Assembly: GCF_023349185.1 (NCBI RefSeq)
Contig: NZ_JAKIKY010000010.1
Location: forward strand, 62,001 to 126,000
Direction: 5' to 3'
DNA: 64,000 nucleotides
DNA from: Shewanella aquimarina
Lineage (GTDB): Bacteria; Pseudomonadota; Gammaproteobacteria; Enterobacterales; Shewanellaceae
Part shown: piece after piece, positions 17,556 to 26,339 of the stretch
How the letters are laid out: each line of letters begins with the position of its first letter
Position numbering within the stretch: position 1 is the stretch's first letter
Position numbers and translations under genes: made by a program
The notes under the pieces: generated by a model
The model's input: only the letters and a program-made list of their open reading frames with translations
What the model was told of the DNA's origin: nothing
Databases searched by the model: none

Positions 17556-18146
17556 TTAAACAACAGGTGGCTTGGTTGATGCCTGTAATTCTGGTTCATT
17601 TTGGGGCACCTCATCGGATGCCCTGTCCAAATTGTCCTCGACCTGCGCCGCAGCGTTTTCCTGCTGCGCCTGCTGTGTTTCAGCCGCGTCGGCGCCAGCC
17701 TCCGCCGCCTCTTCATCCTTAGTCAGATGCCTGAAGACCTTCTTGGCTAATTCGGCCGATACCTCGGCGGTCAACTTGGGTTGATCCGTATAGTCCAGGG
17801 CATATTCCAGCAGGCCATCGATCTCGTTATAGTGAGGCTGTTTCCACAGGGCTCGCAGGGCCGCCGTCTTAGCTTCTGGGTCGACATTGTCGGCCATGAA
17901 ACTGGCGAAGCTGCCGCCCACCTCTATCTTCTCGGGATCCGGCAGGTCCTCGGCGGTCAGTATCTTCTTCTCTTCACCAGAGGCTTGGTCGCTCGGCTCG
18001 TTAACTTCTGCACCTTCGGCCTCAACCGAAGGCGGAGCAACTTGCTCCTCGGTCTGTTCGGCCAGGCGCGCCGCCTCTTCCTCGGCCTGCACCTGCTGGC
18101 GACGCTGGGTCCAGCGTGCGAAGAGTCCGCTTGGTTTATCACTCAT
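17556..18146 (-). CDS. DUF3306 domain protein
   Basis: 196 residues with an acidic, low-complexity, Ala/Glu/Gln-rich first third and last third around a compact core GGSFASFMADNVDPEAKTAA (residues about 77-96) and ALRALWKQPHYNEIDGLLEY. This core and the neighbour DUF3305 mark the family, which is found in formate dehydrogenase clusters. No catalytic motif or membrane helix is seen; the ends are probably disordered. ATG overlaps the DUF3305 stop by one base (TGATG), so the two are likely translated together. Function unknown; role in FdhA maturation is inferred from context. Confidence 0.82.
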   Translation of the reverse strand: MSDKPSGLFARWTQRRQQVQAEEEAARLAEQTEEQVAPPSVEAEGAEVNEPSDQASGEEKKILTAEDLPDPEKIEVGGSFASFMADNVDPEAKTAALRALWKQPHYNEIDGLLEYALDYTDQPKLTAEVSAELAKKVFRHLTKDEEAAEAGADAAETQQAQQENAAAQVEDNLDRASDEVPQNEPELQASTKPPVV

Positions 18147-18616
18147 CAGGACACCAGCCCCCTATCCGGATTGGTACTCGGCCCCTCGTTCTTACGGCGA
18201 TTAACATGCTTGCGCCTATGGGCGCAGATCTCCACCTCGCCGTGACGGGTGATGAAGGCCTCGATCCAACAGGCGATCGCCTTAGGCATGGGAAAATTCA
18301 GCACAGGAGTGTCGCCTTCAAGGCAACCGGCTGCGACATTTTGGTCGGCCGAGATATAGGCGGGTACCCAGGTACCATCTTCCAGCTCGTCGCACACCAC
18401 GTAGAGCATGGCATTATCCATATCCAGGTTGATGCGATAGCTACCGCGCTCATCTTTGTAGAGCTCCAGCATGACGATGTGGGCCCCGGCAGGCGCGGGC
18501 TGAGTGGCTGGGACTATCTGATCTAACTCCCAACTTTCAGCGGTCCAGCGCCCCATCTGTTTCTCCACCTTTTTCAGTGAGACATACATGGGCCATTGAC
18601 TTTCGGTATGTTGCAT
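18146..18616 (-). CDS. DUF3305 domain protein
   Basis: 156 residues beginning MQHTESQWPMYVSLKK from ATG 18616, which has GGAGA 4 bp upstream; longer in-frame starts lack support. Landmarks of the family are WPMYVSLKKVEKQMGRWTAE (split: WPMYVSL, WTAESWEL), LELYKDERGSYRINL and PAYISADQN. The tail RRKHVNRRKNEGP is basic. First gene of the unit DUF3305-DUF3306-ferredoxin-chaperone on the minus strand, divergent from fdhD with about 295 bp between. Function unknown; formate dehydrogenase biogenesis is inferred. Confidence 0.82.
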   Translation of the reverse strand: MQHTESQWPMYVSLKKVEKQMGRWTAESWELDQIVPATQPAPAGAHIVMLELYKDERGSYRINLDMDNAMLYVVCDELEDGTWVPAYISADQNVAAGCLEGDTPVLNFPMPKAIACWIEAFITRHGEVEICAHRRKHVNRRKNEGPSTNPDRGLVS

Positions 18617-18911
18617 TGCGTCTCCGTTTTGCCTAGCAGGCCGGCGTATTGCAGATTCGCCGGGCATTGGGTTAGCGATAGACCTAACAAAGCAATTTAC
18701 ATGCCATCGCCAGAAGGGGAATAGTTTGAACTGGATCATCAAATCCCTAACAAGCGTAGGACAATTTGTCCTAAAAGCCATTTTGGCCGGGACAGAAAAG
18801 GGCGACATCGCACAAAGTCGACGCCTGGATCACGCATTTACACTCGAAATCATTGCATGGGAACGATACTTGCTATGCTCAGTGCGCCCCCAATGCAACA
18901 AGACGAGAGCA

Positions 18912-19757
18912 ATGACAAGTTATAAACACCCCACACTGGTCAAGACCCAGGCCGATGCCCCACTCACCATGGCCGTGAAGGCCATCAACGAGCAGGGCGA
19001 AGTGGTCGACAAGTATATCGCCTGTGAACGTCCCCTCACCCTCTACCTGAACTGGCGTCCCATAGTGACCCTGATGACACTCGGTGCCCGTCCCGAGGCG
19101 TTGGCACTGGGCTACCTGAAAAATCAGGGCTTCATCAGCGACGTCCATCAGCTCGAGTCTGTGATCGTGGATTGGGGGATTAACTCGGCGGCGGTGATCA
19201 CCAAGGAGTCGACCGCACACCTGGAAGAGAAGCTGGCGGAGAAGACGGTGACCACAGGTTGCGGCCAGGGCACTGTGTATGGCGGCTTCATGGATGGCGT
19301 CGAAGATATTCGCCTGCCGACCCCAAGGCTGAAACAGAGCATGCTCTATAGCCTGCTCAATAACATCAGCGCCTACAACGAGACCTATAAGAATGCCGGC
19401 GCCGTGCATGGTTGTGGCCTGTGTGAGGGCGATCAGATCATCGGCTTCGTCGAAGATGTCGGCCGCCATAACGCGGTAGATACACTGGCCGGCGAGATGT
19501 GGCTCAAGCAGCAGAGGGGCGGCAACAAGCTGTTCTACACTACTGGGCGACTCACCTCTGAGATGGTGATCAAGGTGGCCAAGATGGGGATCCCCGTCCT
19601 GCTTTCGCGCAGCGGTGCCACCCAGATGGGGCTGGAACTGGCCCAGAAGCTGGGGATCACCATGATCGCCCGTGCCAAGGGGCGCCACTTCCTCATCTAC
19701 CATGGTGCGGAAAATATCGAATTTGATGCCACGCCGCCGAAACGCAACCTAGGTTAA
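18912..19757 (+). CDS. fdhD: FdhD, sulfurtransferase for formate dehydrogenase maturation
   Basis: 281 residues. FdhD carries sulfur from a cysteine desulfurase to the molybdopterin cofactor of FdhA. Family blocks seen: YIACERPLTLYLN, GYLKNQGFI, EDVGRHNAVD and TTGRLTSEMV, with RSGAT and KGRHFLIYHG near the end. The usual CxxC loop reads TTGCGQG here, keeping only the first Cys (C117); a CGLC motif instead lies at 168-171 in GAVHGCGLCEG. The ATG at 18912 (MTSYKHPTL) was chosen over 18726 because the extra residues are unlike the family. Starts an operon with the regulator 24 bp downstream. Confidence 0.92.
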   Translation: MTSYKHPTLVKTQADAPLTMAVKAINEQGEVVDKYIACERPLTLYLNWRPIVTLMTLGARPEALALGYLKNQGFISDVHQLESVIVDWGINSAAVITKESTAHLEEKLAEKTVTTGCGQGTVYGGFMDGVEDIRLPTPRLKQSMLYSLLNNISAYNETYKNAGAVHGCGLCEGDQIIGFVEDVGRHNAVDTLAGEMWLKQQRGGNKLFYTTGRLTSEMVIKVAKMGIPVLLSRSGATQMGLELAQKLGITMIARAKGRHFLIYHGAENIEFDATPPKRNLG

Positions 19758-19781
19758 CGGCAAAGGTTTAAAGGACTATCC

Positions 19782-20687
19782 ATGACTGAACCCAGCGAAC
19801 TCGTCTACATGAGCGCCAAGCAGGTCGCCGAGTATCTCGACCTGAACGAGAAGAAGGTCTACTCCATGGCCAACGACCGCATATTGCCCGCCACCAAGGT
19901 GACGGGTAAGTGGCTGTTTCCCAAGATACTGATCGATCGTTGGGTCATGGACTCCTGCCATAGCGGCATGCTGTCGGATCGCATGCATATCACGGGCAGC
20001 GACGATCCCCTGCTCTCCATGTTGGTGGCCCGTCTCATGTCTAAGATAGGCAAGAGTGACCTGATCAGCTACAGCTCCACAGGCTCTCGCATGGGGCTGG
20101 ACCTCTTGTCTCGCGGCTATGCAGACGTCTGCACCCTGCATTGGGGTAATGTGGAAGAGCGTAACATTCGCCACCCAGCCCTGTTAAAGGGCTACCCTAA
20201 CCACCAGCAGTGGGTGATGGTACACGGCTATACCCGTCAGCAGGGGCTGATGATGCGCAGCGAGATGCACCACAGATGTCAGGAGGAGGATAAGGTGATA
20301 GGTCTGCCCTGGCGCTGGGTGGGACGCCAGGCGGGTGCAGGTAGCCAGCAGCATCTGGAACACTGGCTGATCAAACAAGGGGCCAGCATAGAGCAGCTCA
20401 ATCCCCAGATCACCGCCTACAGCGAGCGTGAGCTGGCAGGCTTCATCGCCCGCAACGAGGCCGACATAGGCTTCGGCTGCCAATCCGTGGCGCTGGAGAG
20501 CGGCCTGAGCTTCGTGCCCCTTGTGACCGAATCTTTCGACTTCGTGATGCCCCAGGGGATCTACTTCAGACGTCAGCTTCAGGCGCTGTTCGAGATGCTG
20601 GGCAGCCCCCAGAGCCGACAGCTCGCCGCGCAACTCGGCGGCTATGATCTCAGCCAGTGTGGTCAAATGCTGTGGACGGCCCATTAG
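19782..20687 (+). CDS. HTH regulator with periplasmic-binding-protein-like sensor domain
   Basis: 301 residues. Residues 8-55 (YMSAKQVAEYLDLNEKKVYSMANDRILPATK then GKWLFPK) are a MerR/excisionase-type helix-turn-helix. From about residue 65 a substrate-binding-like domain follows, with SSTGSRMGLDLLSRGYADV, GLPWRWVGRQAGAGSQQHLE and NEADIGFG, the pattern of PBP-like domains that bind oxyanions or small ligands. No transmembrane segment, so it is cytoplasmic. The position 24 bp behind fdhD suggests that it regulates the fdh region, perhaps sensing molybdate, tungstate or formate; that is inference. Confidence 0.82.
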   Translation: MTEPSELVYMSAKQVAEYLDLNEKKVYSMANDRILPATKVTGKWLFPKILIDRWVMDSCHSGMLSDRMHITGSDDPLLSMLVARLMSKIGKSDLISYSSTGSRMGLDLLSRGYADVCTLHWGNVEERNIRHPALLKGYPNHQQWVMVHGYTRQQGLMMRSEMHHRCQEEDKVIGLPWRWVGRQAGAGSQQHLEHWLIKQGASIEQLNPQITAYSERELAGFIARNEADIGFGCQSVALESGLSFVPLVTESFDFVMPQGIYFRRQLQALFEMLGSPQSRQLAAQLGGYDLSQCGQMLWTAH

Positions 20688-20774
20688 CCCGAAATCTTTT
20701 GGCTTCATCGCCTTACAAAGCCTGTGCTATGGGGTAGTATGTAGGGTATTAGCAAAACATCTACAGGCAAGCCG

Positions 20775-22664
20775 ATGGAAGCAGAGTTAAACGAGATCCA
20801 AAACTTCTTAGTCCAGTATCCCCCGTTTAACGCCCTGCCCGAAGAGGTGATCAGCATGGTCAGTCGCCATGTGGAGATCGCCTACTATCGCCAAGACACC
20901 CCCATCATCCACTTCGGCGATCATATCCATGACCTCTACATGGTGCGCAGCGGCGTGGTGGAGGTCTATCGACGCAAGGGCGAACTCTATAACCGCCTGG
21001 ACAGCGGCGATCTCTTCGGCCAAATGGGCCTGCTGACCAACAACAAGGTGCGTTTCCCCGTCAAGGCGATAGAAGATACCCTGGTCTATTGCATTCCCGA
21101 GGCGATCTTCCAGGAGCTCTATGAGCAGCACGATACCTTTGCCGACTTCGTCGAGGTGGAAGACAGCGCCCGCCTGCGCCAGACGGTATCTAACTCCAGC
21201 GATCAAAATGACCTGACCACCTCTAAGGTGAAGACCCTGCTGACCCGGGATGCCCCGGTGATCCATAAAGATGAGAGCATACAGCAGGCGGCCATCCGAA
21301 TGGCCCAGGAGAATGTCTCCTCCCTGCTGGTGATCGATCCGGACGTCTTGGACGATGAGGAATCCGATGTCTCGCCCCTGCTGGGGATCATCACGGACAG
21401 GGATCTCTGCACCCGGGTCGTCGCCGAAGGCATCGACCCGGCCACCGAACTGGCTAGCGTGGTGAGCACAGAGGTGATCACCCTAGATCATAACGCCTAT
21501 GTCTACGAGGCCATGCTCACCATGCTGCGCTACAACGTGCACCACCTGCCGGTATGCAAGGGACGCAAGCCCATAGGCATCATAGAAGCCACGGATATCG
21601 TCAGATACGAGTCACAGAACTCGCTCCTCTTGGTCAGCAGCATCTTCCAGCAGCAGAGCCTGGAAGATCTGGCGACGCTTTCTGCCCAGGTTAAAGATAG
21701 CTTCGTGCGTCTGGTCAACGAGGATGCCAACTCCCACATGGTGGGCAGCGCCATGTCGGTGATCGGCCGTAGCTTCAAGCAGCGCATACTCGAAATGGCC
21801 GAAGAGAAACTCGGGCCGCCGCCCATCCCCTACTGCTTCCTGGCTCTCGGCTCCATGGGCCGCGACGAACAGCTGATCGTCACCGACCAGGACAATGCCA
21901 TCATACTCGACGACAGCTTCGACAAGGGCAAACACGACGACTACTTCAGCCAGCTGGCCCTGTTTGTCTGCGACGCCCTGGATCGCTGCGGCTACAGCTA
22001 CTGCACCGGCGATATCATGGCCACCAACCCTATGTGGCGCATGACCCGCAAAGAGTGGGAAGCCTGTTTCGCCGACTGGATCGACGACCCCAACCCCAAG
22101 GCCCTGCTTAACGCCTCCATCTTCTTCGATCTCGACGGCGTCTATGGCCGCCTCAAGTGGGCCGAGCAGCTCAACGGTTTCATCGTACGCCGGGCACGGA
22201 AGAACAACCGCTTCCTGGCCTGCCTGGCCCGCAACGCCCTCAATCGCACCCCACCACTGGGCTTCTTCAAAGACTTCGTGATGGAGAAAGATGGCCGCCA
22301 TAACAACTCCATCAACCTCAAGCGACGCGGCACGGCGCCGCTGGCGGATCTGATCCGAGTACACGCCCTGGCGGTCGGCTCACGCTCTCGTAACTCCTTC
22401 GAGCGCTTGGACGACATCATAGACGCCAATATTCTTCCCAAGGGCCGTGCTCAGGATCTGCGCGACGCCATGGAGTTCATCTCCATGGTCCGTATCCGCC
22501 ATCAGGCTTTTGATGTCGAGCAAGGCATAGATCCCGACAACAACATAGAGCCGGAAAATCTATCCGACTTCGAGCGGCGTAACCTCAAGGATGCGTTTCA
22601 GATCTTGAGTAATGCCCAGAACTTCCTCAAGTTCCGCTACAACGCCAGCAATCAGTTTAAGTGA
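20775..22664 (+). CDS. cNMP-binding / CBS-pair / DUF294 nucleotidyltransferase-like protein
   Basis: 629 residues, soluble. Domain order: cyclic-nucleotide-binding fold at about 10-130 (FGDHIHDLYMVRSGVVEVY, SGDLFGQMGLL), CBS pair at about 155-285, a GlnD-like nucleotidyltransferase core near 355-385 (LALGSMGRDEQLIVTDQDNA, G-S-x-G-R-x-E and D-x-D), then the helical C-terminal DUF294 domain. In many gammaproteobacteria such a gene is paired with a DnaQ-like exonuclease and lies near acetate metabolism genes; only the exonuclease partner is seen here, 7 bp downstream. Probably a nucleotide-responsive regulator; target unknown. Confidence 0.87.
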   Translation: MEAELNEIQNFLVQYPPFNALPEEVISMVSRHVEIAYYRQDTPIIHFGDHIHDLYMVRSGVVEVYRRKGELYNRLDSGDLFGQMGLLTNNKVRFPVKAIEDTLVYCIPEAIFQELYEQHDTFADFVEVEDSARLRQTVSNSSDQNDLTTSKVKTLLTRDAPVIHKDESIQQAAIRMAQENVSSLLVIDPDVLDDEESDVSPLLGIITDRDLCTRVVAEGIDPATELASVVSTEVITLDHNAYVYEAMLTMLRYNVHHLPVCKGRKPIGIIEATDIVRYESQNSLLLVSSIFQQQSLEDLATLSAQVKDSFVRLVNEDANSHMVGSAMSVIGRSFKQRILEMAEEKLGPPPIPYCFLALGSMGRDEQLIVTDQDNAIILDDSFDKGKHDDYFSQLALFVCDALDRCGYSYCTGDIMATNPMWRMTRKEWEACFADWIDDPNPKALLNASIFFDLDGVYGRLKWAEQLNGFIVRRARKNNRFLACLARNALNRTPPLGFFKDFVMEKDGRHNNSINLKRRGTAPLADLIRVHALAVGSRSRNSFERLDDIIDANILPKGRAQDLRDAMEFISMVRIRHQAFDVEQGIDPDNNIEPENLSDFERRNLKDAFQILSNAQNFLKFRYNASNQFK

Positions 22665-22671
22665 GGCCAAG

Positions 22672-23391
22672 ATGCTGAAGAAGCTACTCTCACCGCCTAG
22701 CATCGACTGGCCCGGTAAGTTCGAACAGAGACTCAAGACCACTGAGCATGAAGGCTTACGCCAGTACTACATGGGAGGCCTGCCCGATCCCGACACCCCG
22801 CTGGCGGAGATAGAGTTTCTGGCCATGGATTTCGAGACCACGGGCCTGAATGTCGACAAGGATGATATCGTCAGCATAGGCACAGTGCCCTTTAATCTGC
22901 GGCGCATCTTTCTCAACCGCGCCAAACACTGGACGGTAAGACCCAGAGAACAGCTGGCCGAGGAGTCGGTGATCATCCACGGCATCACCCACAGCGACAT
23001 CCTGGACGCACCAGATTTTTCCGCCATCTTCGAACAGGTACTGCAGCAGATGACGGGTAAGATCATGGTGGTGCACTATCAAGAGATAGAGCGACGCTTC
23101 CTCGAACGGGCGCTGATCAACCGTATTCGGCAGGGGATAGAATTTCCCGTGATAGACACCATGGCACTGGAAACCGACATACAGAATCGCCAGCATGGCG
23201 GCCTGCTCAATCGTCTCAAGGGCGACAAGCCGGGCTCGGTAAGGCTGGGGCAAAGCCGCTCGAGATACGGCCTGCCCAGCTATCCGCCCCACAACGCCCT
23301 AACCGATGCCATCGCCACCGCCGAGCTGCTGCAGGCACAGGTCGCTCATCACTTCGACCCCAGCCGTCCTATCAAGGATTTTTGGCAATAA
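22672..23391 (+). CDS. DnaQ-like 3'-5' exonuclease
   Basis: 239 residues from ATG 22672, with GAGG 6 bp upstream and 7 bp after the preceding stop. DEDDh motifs are seen: FLAMDFETTGLN (Asp and Glu, near residue 64), INRIRQGIEFPVIDTMALE, and the terminal HNALTDAIATAE (His and Asp). IHGITHSDI is typical of the epsilon-subunit/PolC family. Its stand-alone size and coupling to the cNMP/CBS/NTase gene suggest a joint function rather than replication proofreading. Substrate (DNA, RNA or small nucleic acids) is not readable. Confidence 0.88.
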   Translation: MLKKLLSPPSIDWPGKFEQRLKTTEHEGLRQYYMGGLPDPDTPLAEIEFLAMDFETTGLNVDKDDIVSIGTVPFNLRRIFLNRAKHWTVRPREQLAEESVIIHGITHSDILDAPDFSAIFEQVLQQMTGKIMVVHYQEIERRFLERALINRIRQGIEFPVIDTMALETDIQNRQHGGLLNRLKGDKPGSVRLGQSRSRYGLPSYPPHNALTDAIATAELLQAQVAHHFDPSRPIKDFWQ

Positions 23392-23416
23392 AAAAGGCGG
23401 CCAGGCCGCCTCTTTT
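23391..23416. terminator. Bidirectional terminator between exonuclease and BCCT genes
   Basis: AGGCGGCC (23395-23402) pairs with GGCCGCCT (23404-23411), with A run on the left and CTTTTGTT on the right, so it can serve both convergent genes. It directly follows the exonuclease stop. Confidence 0.82.
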
Positions 23417-23438
23417 GTTAACTTTAACCGACTCAGCT

Positions 23439-25010
23439 TTAGAAGCGCTCGGTACGCATCCCCTTGAGCAGGCTGACACACATCAGCAACAGAATCACGG
23501 TAAAGGGTAGCGCGGTCGAGATAGCTCCGGCCTGCAAGGCCTGAATCGCCCCAGTGCCGCCAATCCACAGCAGTGCCATGGCAATCGCACCTTCCAACAG
23601 CGCCCAGAACACACGTTGCGGTACGGGCGCGTCTATCTTGCCGCCGGCAGTAATGCTGTCGATCACCAGAGAGCCGGAATCCGACGAGGTGATGAAGAAC
23701 ACCAATACCAGCACCACGGCGATGATGGATAACAGAGTGCCGAAGGGTAATACATCGAACATCTGGAACATGGCCAGCGGCACATCGGTCAGGCCTTTCT
23801 CACCCAGCTCGCCAACCTTGTTGACCACTTGATCGATCGCCATGCCGCCAAATACCGACATCCAAATAAGGGTCACAGCCGTAGGTACCAGCAGCACTGC
23901 GGTAATGAACTCACGCACTGTACGGCCCTTAGAGACCCTGGCGATAAACATGCCCACGAAAGGCGACCAGGAGATCCACCACGCCCAATAGAATACCGTC
24001 CAACCCTGGAACCAGGCCTCATCGGTACGGCCGTGAGGATTACTCAGGGGAATGATGTTCTCCACATAGGCCATCAGGGTGGTGGGAATGGTGCCCAGAC
24101 TCACGGCATAGCCGATCATGGCCACCAAGATAAGCAACAGGAAGGCGACGATCATATTGATATTACTGATCACCTTAACGCCACCGTCGATGCCGCGCAC
24201 CACAGAGACCACGGCAAGCAGGGTCACACCGACAATCACTATCATCTGCAGCCCAAGGCCGGCATCTATGCCAAACACATGGTGGATACCACTGGCGGCC
24301 TGCTGCGCCCCGAGTCCTAGCGAAGTAGCCAGGCCAAACAGGGTGGCCAACACGGCGAGGATATCGACTATGTGACCCGCCCAGCCCCAGGCTCTGTCAC
24401 CCAGCAGGGGATAGAAGATGGAGCGGATAGAGAGAGGCATACCCTTGTTGTAGGTGAAAAATGCCAGCGACAGGGCGACCACACCATAGATGGCCCAGGG
24501 GTGCAGACCCCAGTGGAACATGGTGGCACCTAAGGCCAATTTGGCCGCCTCGGGCGTGTTGGGCTCGACCCCAAGCGGCGTCTCATACCAGCCGGTGAAG
24601 TAGGCCACCGGCTCGGCCACACTCCAGAACATCAAGCCTATCCCCATGCCTGCCGCAAATAGCATGGACAACCAAGAGAGGAAAGAGTAGTCCGCCGTGG
24701 CCTCGTTGCCACCCAGGCGTATCTTGCCATACGGCGACAGGATTAGACCCAGGCAGAAGATCACAAAAATATTGCCCGACCAGATAAACAACCAGTCGAA
24801 CGCGCCAATAATCTTCCACTTGATACCGTCGAGCACAGACTTAGCCGTCTCGGGATCGGTCAGTAGGGTCGCCAGCAAGAAGGCAGCGATCAACCCGGCA
24901 CTCACCCCAAATACGGGGTTGTGTACATCAAACCCCCACTTCTGCACATTGTCCTGACCAACCGTATAGTCGGTGCTTTCAATGCTGTATTTATCAATAC
25001 CTTTCGTCAT
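23439..25010 (-). CDS. BCCT-family transporter (choline/glycine betaine/carnitine type)
   Basis: 523 residues with about twelve hydrophobic segments. Family landmarks are GMGIGLMFWSVAEPVAYF near residue 120, FHWGLHPWAIYG near 165 and the signature segment TVFYWAWWISWSPFVGMFIA (near 345), then RVSKGRTVREF. These identify an inner-membrane importer of compatible solutes such as glycine betaine, choline or a related quaternary amine. GMGIG (with G-x-G-x-G) is the form seen in Na+-coupled glycine betaine carriers, but the substrate is not certain. No betaine-synthesis gene is near. A short C-terminal tail makes osmosensing by a long cytoplasmic domain unlikely. Confidence 0.9.
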   Translation of the reverse strand: MTKGIDKYSIESTDYTVGQDNVQKWGFDVHNPVFGVSAGLIAAFLLATLLTDPETAKSVLDGIKWKIIGAFDWLFIWSGNIFVIFCLGLILSPYGKIRLGGNEATADYSFLSWLSMLFAAGMGIGLMFWSVAEPVAYFTGWYETPLGVEPNTPEAAKLALGATMFHWGLHPWAIYGVVALSLAFFTYNKGMPLSIRSIFYPLLGDRAWGWAGHIVDILAVLATLFGLATSLGLGAQQAASGIHHVFGIDAGLGLQMIVIVGVTLLAVVSVVRGIDGGVKVISNINMIVAFLLLILVAMIGYAVSLGTIPTTLMAYVENIIPLSNPHGRTDEAWFQGWTVFYWAWWISWSPFVGMFIARVSKGRTVREFITAVLLVPTAVTLIWMSVFGGMAIDQVVNKVGELGEKGLTDVPLAMFQMFDVLPFGTLLSIIAVVLVLVFFITSSDSGSLVIDSITAGGKIDAPVPQRVFWALLEGAIAMALLWIGGTGAIQALQAGAISTALPFTVILLLMCVSLLKGMRTERF

Positions 25011-25388
25011 CGATTCTCTCCGTTAAAACCTCAAAGAATCGCCACCAGGCCATCATTTAGATTCGATTAAAATGATTTGAACTCATAGCAATATAATAAA
25101 AATATTCGCCCCCATTGTAACAGCCATAGCGGTGTTATTCCAAATTGAAGCCAAAATTTGGCCATATATATCTATTTTTCCGGATAAAAACTGTATTGAT
25201 CGGCATATCGACAACCGGCGATATAATTCGAACACAAACAATAAAAGATTTATTGGAGGAGAATAAACTTATAACCATCCAGATAAAAAAGCCCCAAGAC
25301 AAGGGCGGTTGGCCCGAAAGCACTTGAACCCGGCGAGTCGCCGCGGCTACTATCGATGCCAACATCGGCAATTCCAGAGAGCATCAGG
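25011..25388. other. Intergenic region, BCCT transporter / folM
   Basis: About 378 bp of AT-rich DNA between divergent genes. It should hold both promoters. One inverted repeat CCAAATT (25140-25146) / AATTTGG (25155-25161) could be an operator. No convincing gene; a 60-codon open frame at 25145 has no ribosome site and unremarkable sequence. Confidence 0.5.
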
Positions 25389-26096
25389 ATGCAAAAAAAC
25401 ATACTCATCACTGGCGTAGGCAAACGCATCGGCCTCTATCTGGCCAAGGCCTTTCTTGCCCGCGGACACAGGGTGCTCGGCACCTTTCGCACTCACTACC
25501 CCAGCATAGACGCCCTCGCCGAACTGGGCGCCGACCTCTATCAATGTGACTTTACCGATCAGGCACAGCTCGACGAACTGATCCAGACGCTGAAGCTGCG
25601 TTACCAAGGCCTGGATGCACTGATCCACAACGCCTCGCTCTGGTTGAGTGACGACGATCCTGTGGGTGTCGATGGGGTCATCAGCCAGATGATGCAGGTA
25701 CATGTCTATGCTCCCTATCAACTCAACCTCGCCCTGGCACCGCTACTGCAAAACCGAGAGACCATGACAGACATCATCCATCTCACCGACTATGTGGCGC
25801 AGAAGGGCAGCAAGAAGCATATCGCCTACGCCGCCAGCAAGGCCGCACTGGAAAATATGACCCTCTCCTTCGCCGGCAAGTTGGCGCCACAGGTCAAGGT
25901 CAATGCCATCGCCCCGGCGCTGATCTGTTTCAATGAAGATGACGATGAGGACTATCGCGACAAGGCCAGGGCCAAGTCTGTGTTGGCAAGAGAGGGTGGC
26001 GAAACCGAGGTGCTACAGGCGATCGACTATCTGATGCAGAGCCAGTATGTGACGGGGAGCTCCCTGGCGCTGGATGGCGGCAGACACCTGAAGTAA
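25389..26096 (+). CDS. folM: FolM, dihydromonapterin/dihydrofolate reductase (SDR)
   Basis: 235 residues from ATG 25389. Resembles E. coli FolM throughout: ILITGVGKRIGLYLA (nucleotide-binding loop with the GxxRIG variant), TFRTHYPSID, LIHNASLW, ITDYVAQKGSKKHIAYAASKAALENMT (short forms DYVAQKGS and YAASK with catalytic Tyr and Lys), FNEDDDEDYR and the ending LDGGRHLK. FolM reduces dihydromonapterin, and weakly dihydrofolate, using NADPH. A 162-bp repeat element begins directly at its TAA stop codon, so the element may supply the end of the transcript. An upstream ATG at 25356 would add eleven unrelated residues. Confidence 0.9.
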   Translation: MQKNILITGVGKRIGLYLAKAFLARGHRVLGTFRTHYPSIDALAELGADLYQCDFTDQAQLDELIQTLKLRYQGLDALIHNASLWLSDDDPVGVDGVISQMMQVHVYAPYQLNLALAPLLQNRETMTDIIHLTDYVAQKGSKKHIAYAASKAALENMTLSFAGKLAPQVKVNAIAPALICFNEDDDEDYRDKARAKSVLAREGGETEVLQAIDYLMQSQYVTGSSLALDGGRHLK

Positions 26097-26257
26097 TACC
26101 AATCGTAATAAACAATTGAGCATTCTAGCTTGTTAAAACGCTCGATAACTGTATTAGTATTTTTAATTGTAGAATAACTACTTATCTAAAAATCCTGCTT
26201 TGTTCTCAAGCGTTTTTCCTGCGCTATTTCTGATCACATGTTTACTGTGATTGGTAT
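26096..26257 (+). mobile_element. MITE-like element, copy A
   Basis: A 162-bp unit with imperfect terminal inverted repeats: left end ATACCAATCGTAATAAACA, right end (read inward) ATACCAATCACAGTAAACA. TAA occurs directly outside TACCAATC on the left and outside GGTA on the right, a possible 3-bp target duplication. It has no coding capacity. The copy at 33910-34071 is its reverse complement with two visible mismatches. Left end coincides with the folM stop codon. Confidence 0.85.
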
Positions 26258-26289
26258 AATACTCAGATAACGGCAAAATCGACCGGACA

Positions 26290-26318
26290 TAAAAAAAGCG
26301 AGGCCAGACCTCGCTTCT
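26290..26318 (-). terminator. Terminator after moeB
   Basis: AAGCGAGG (26296-26303) pairs with CCTCGCTT (26309-26316); on the minus strand the stem is followed by T7 (A run at 26291-26297). It lies 22 bp past the moeB stop. Confidence 0.85.
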
Positions 26319-26339
26319 CACTTCGCCATAAGTAAACAC

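Noticed and set aside
25145-25327. 60-codon open frame in the folM upstream region
   Set aside because: No ribosome site, no known motif, and it lies in AT-rich promoter DNA.
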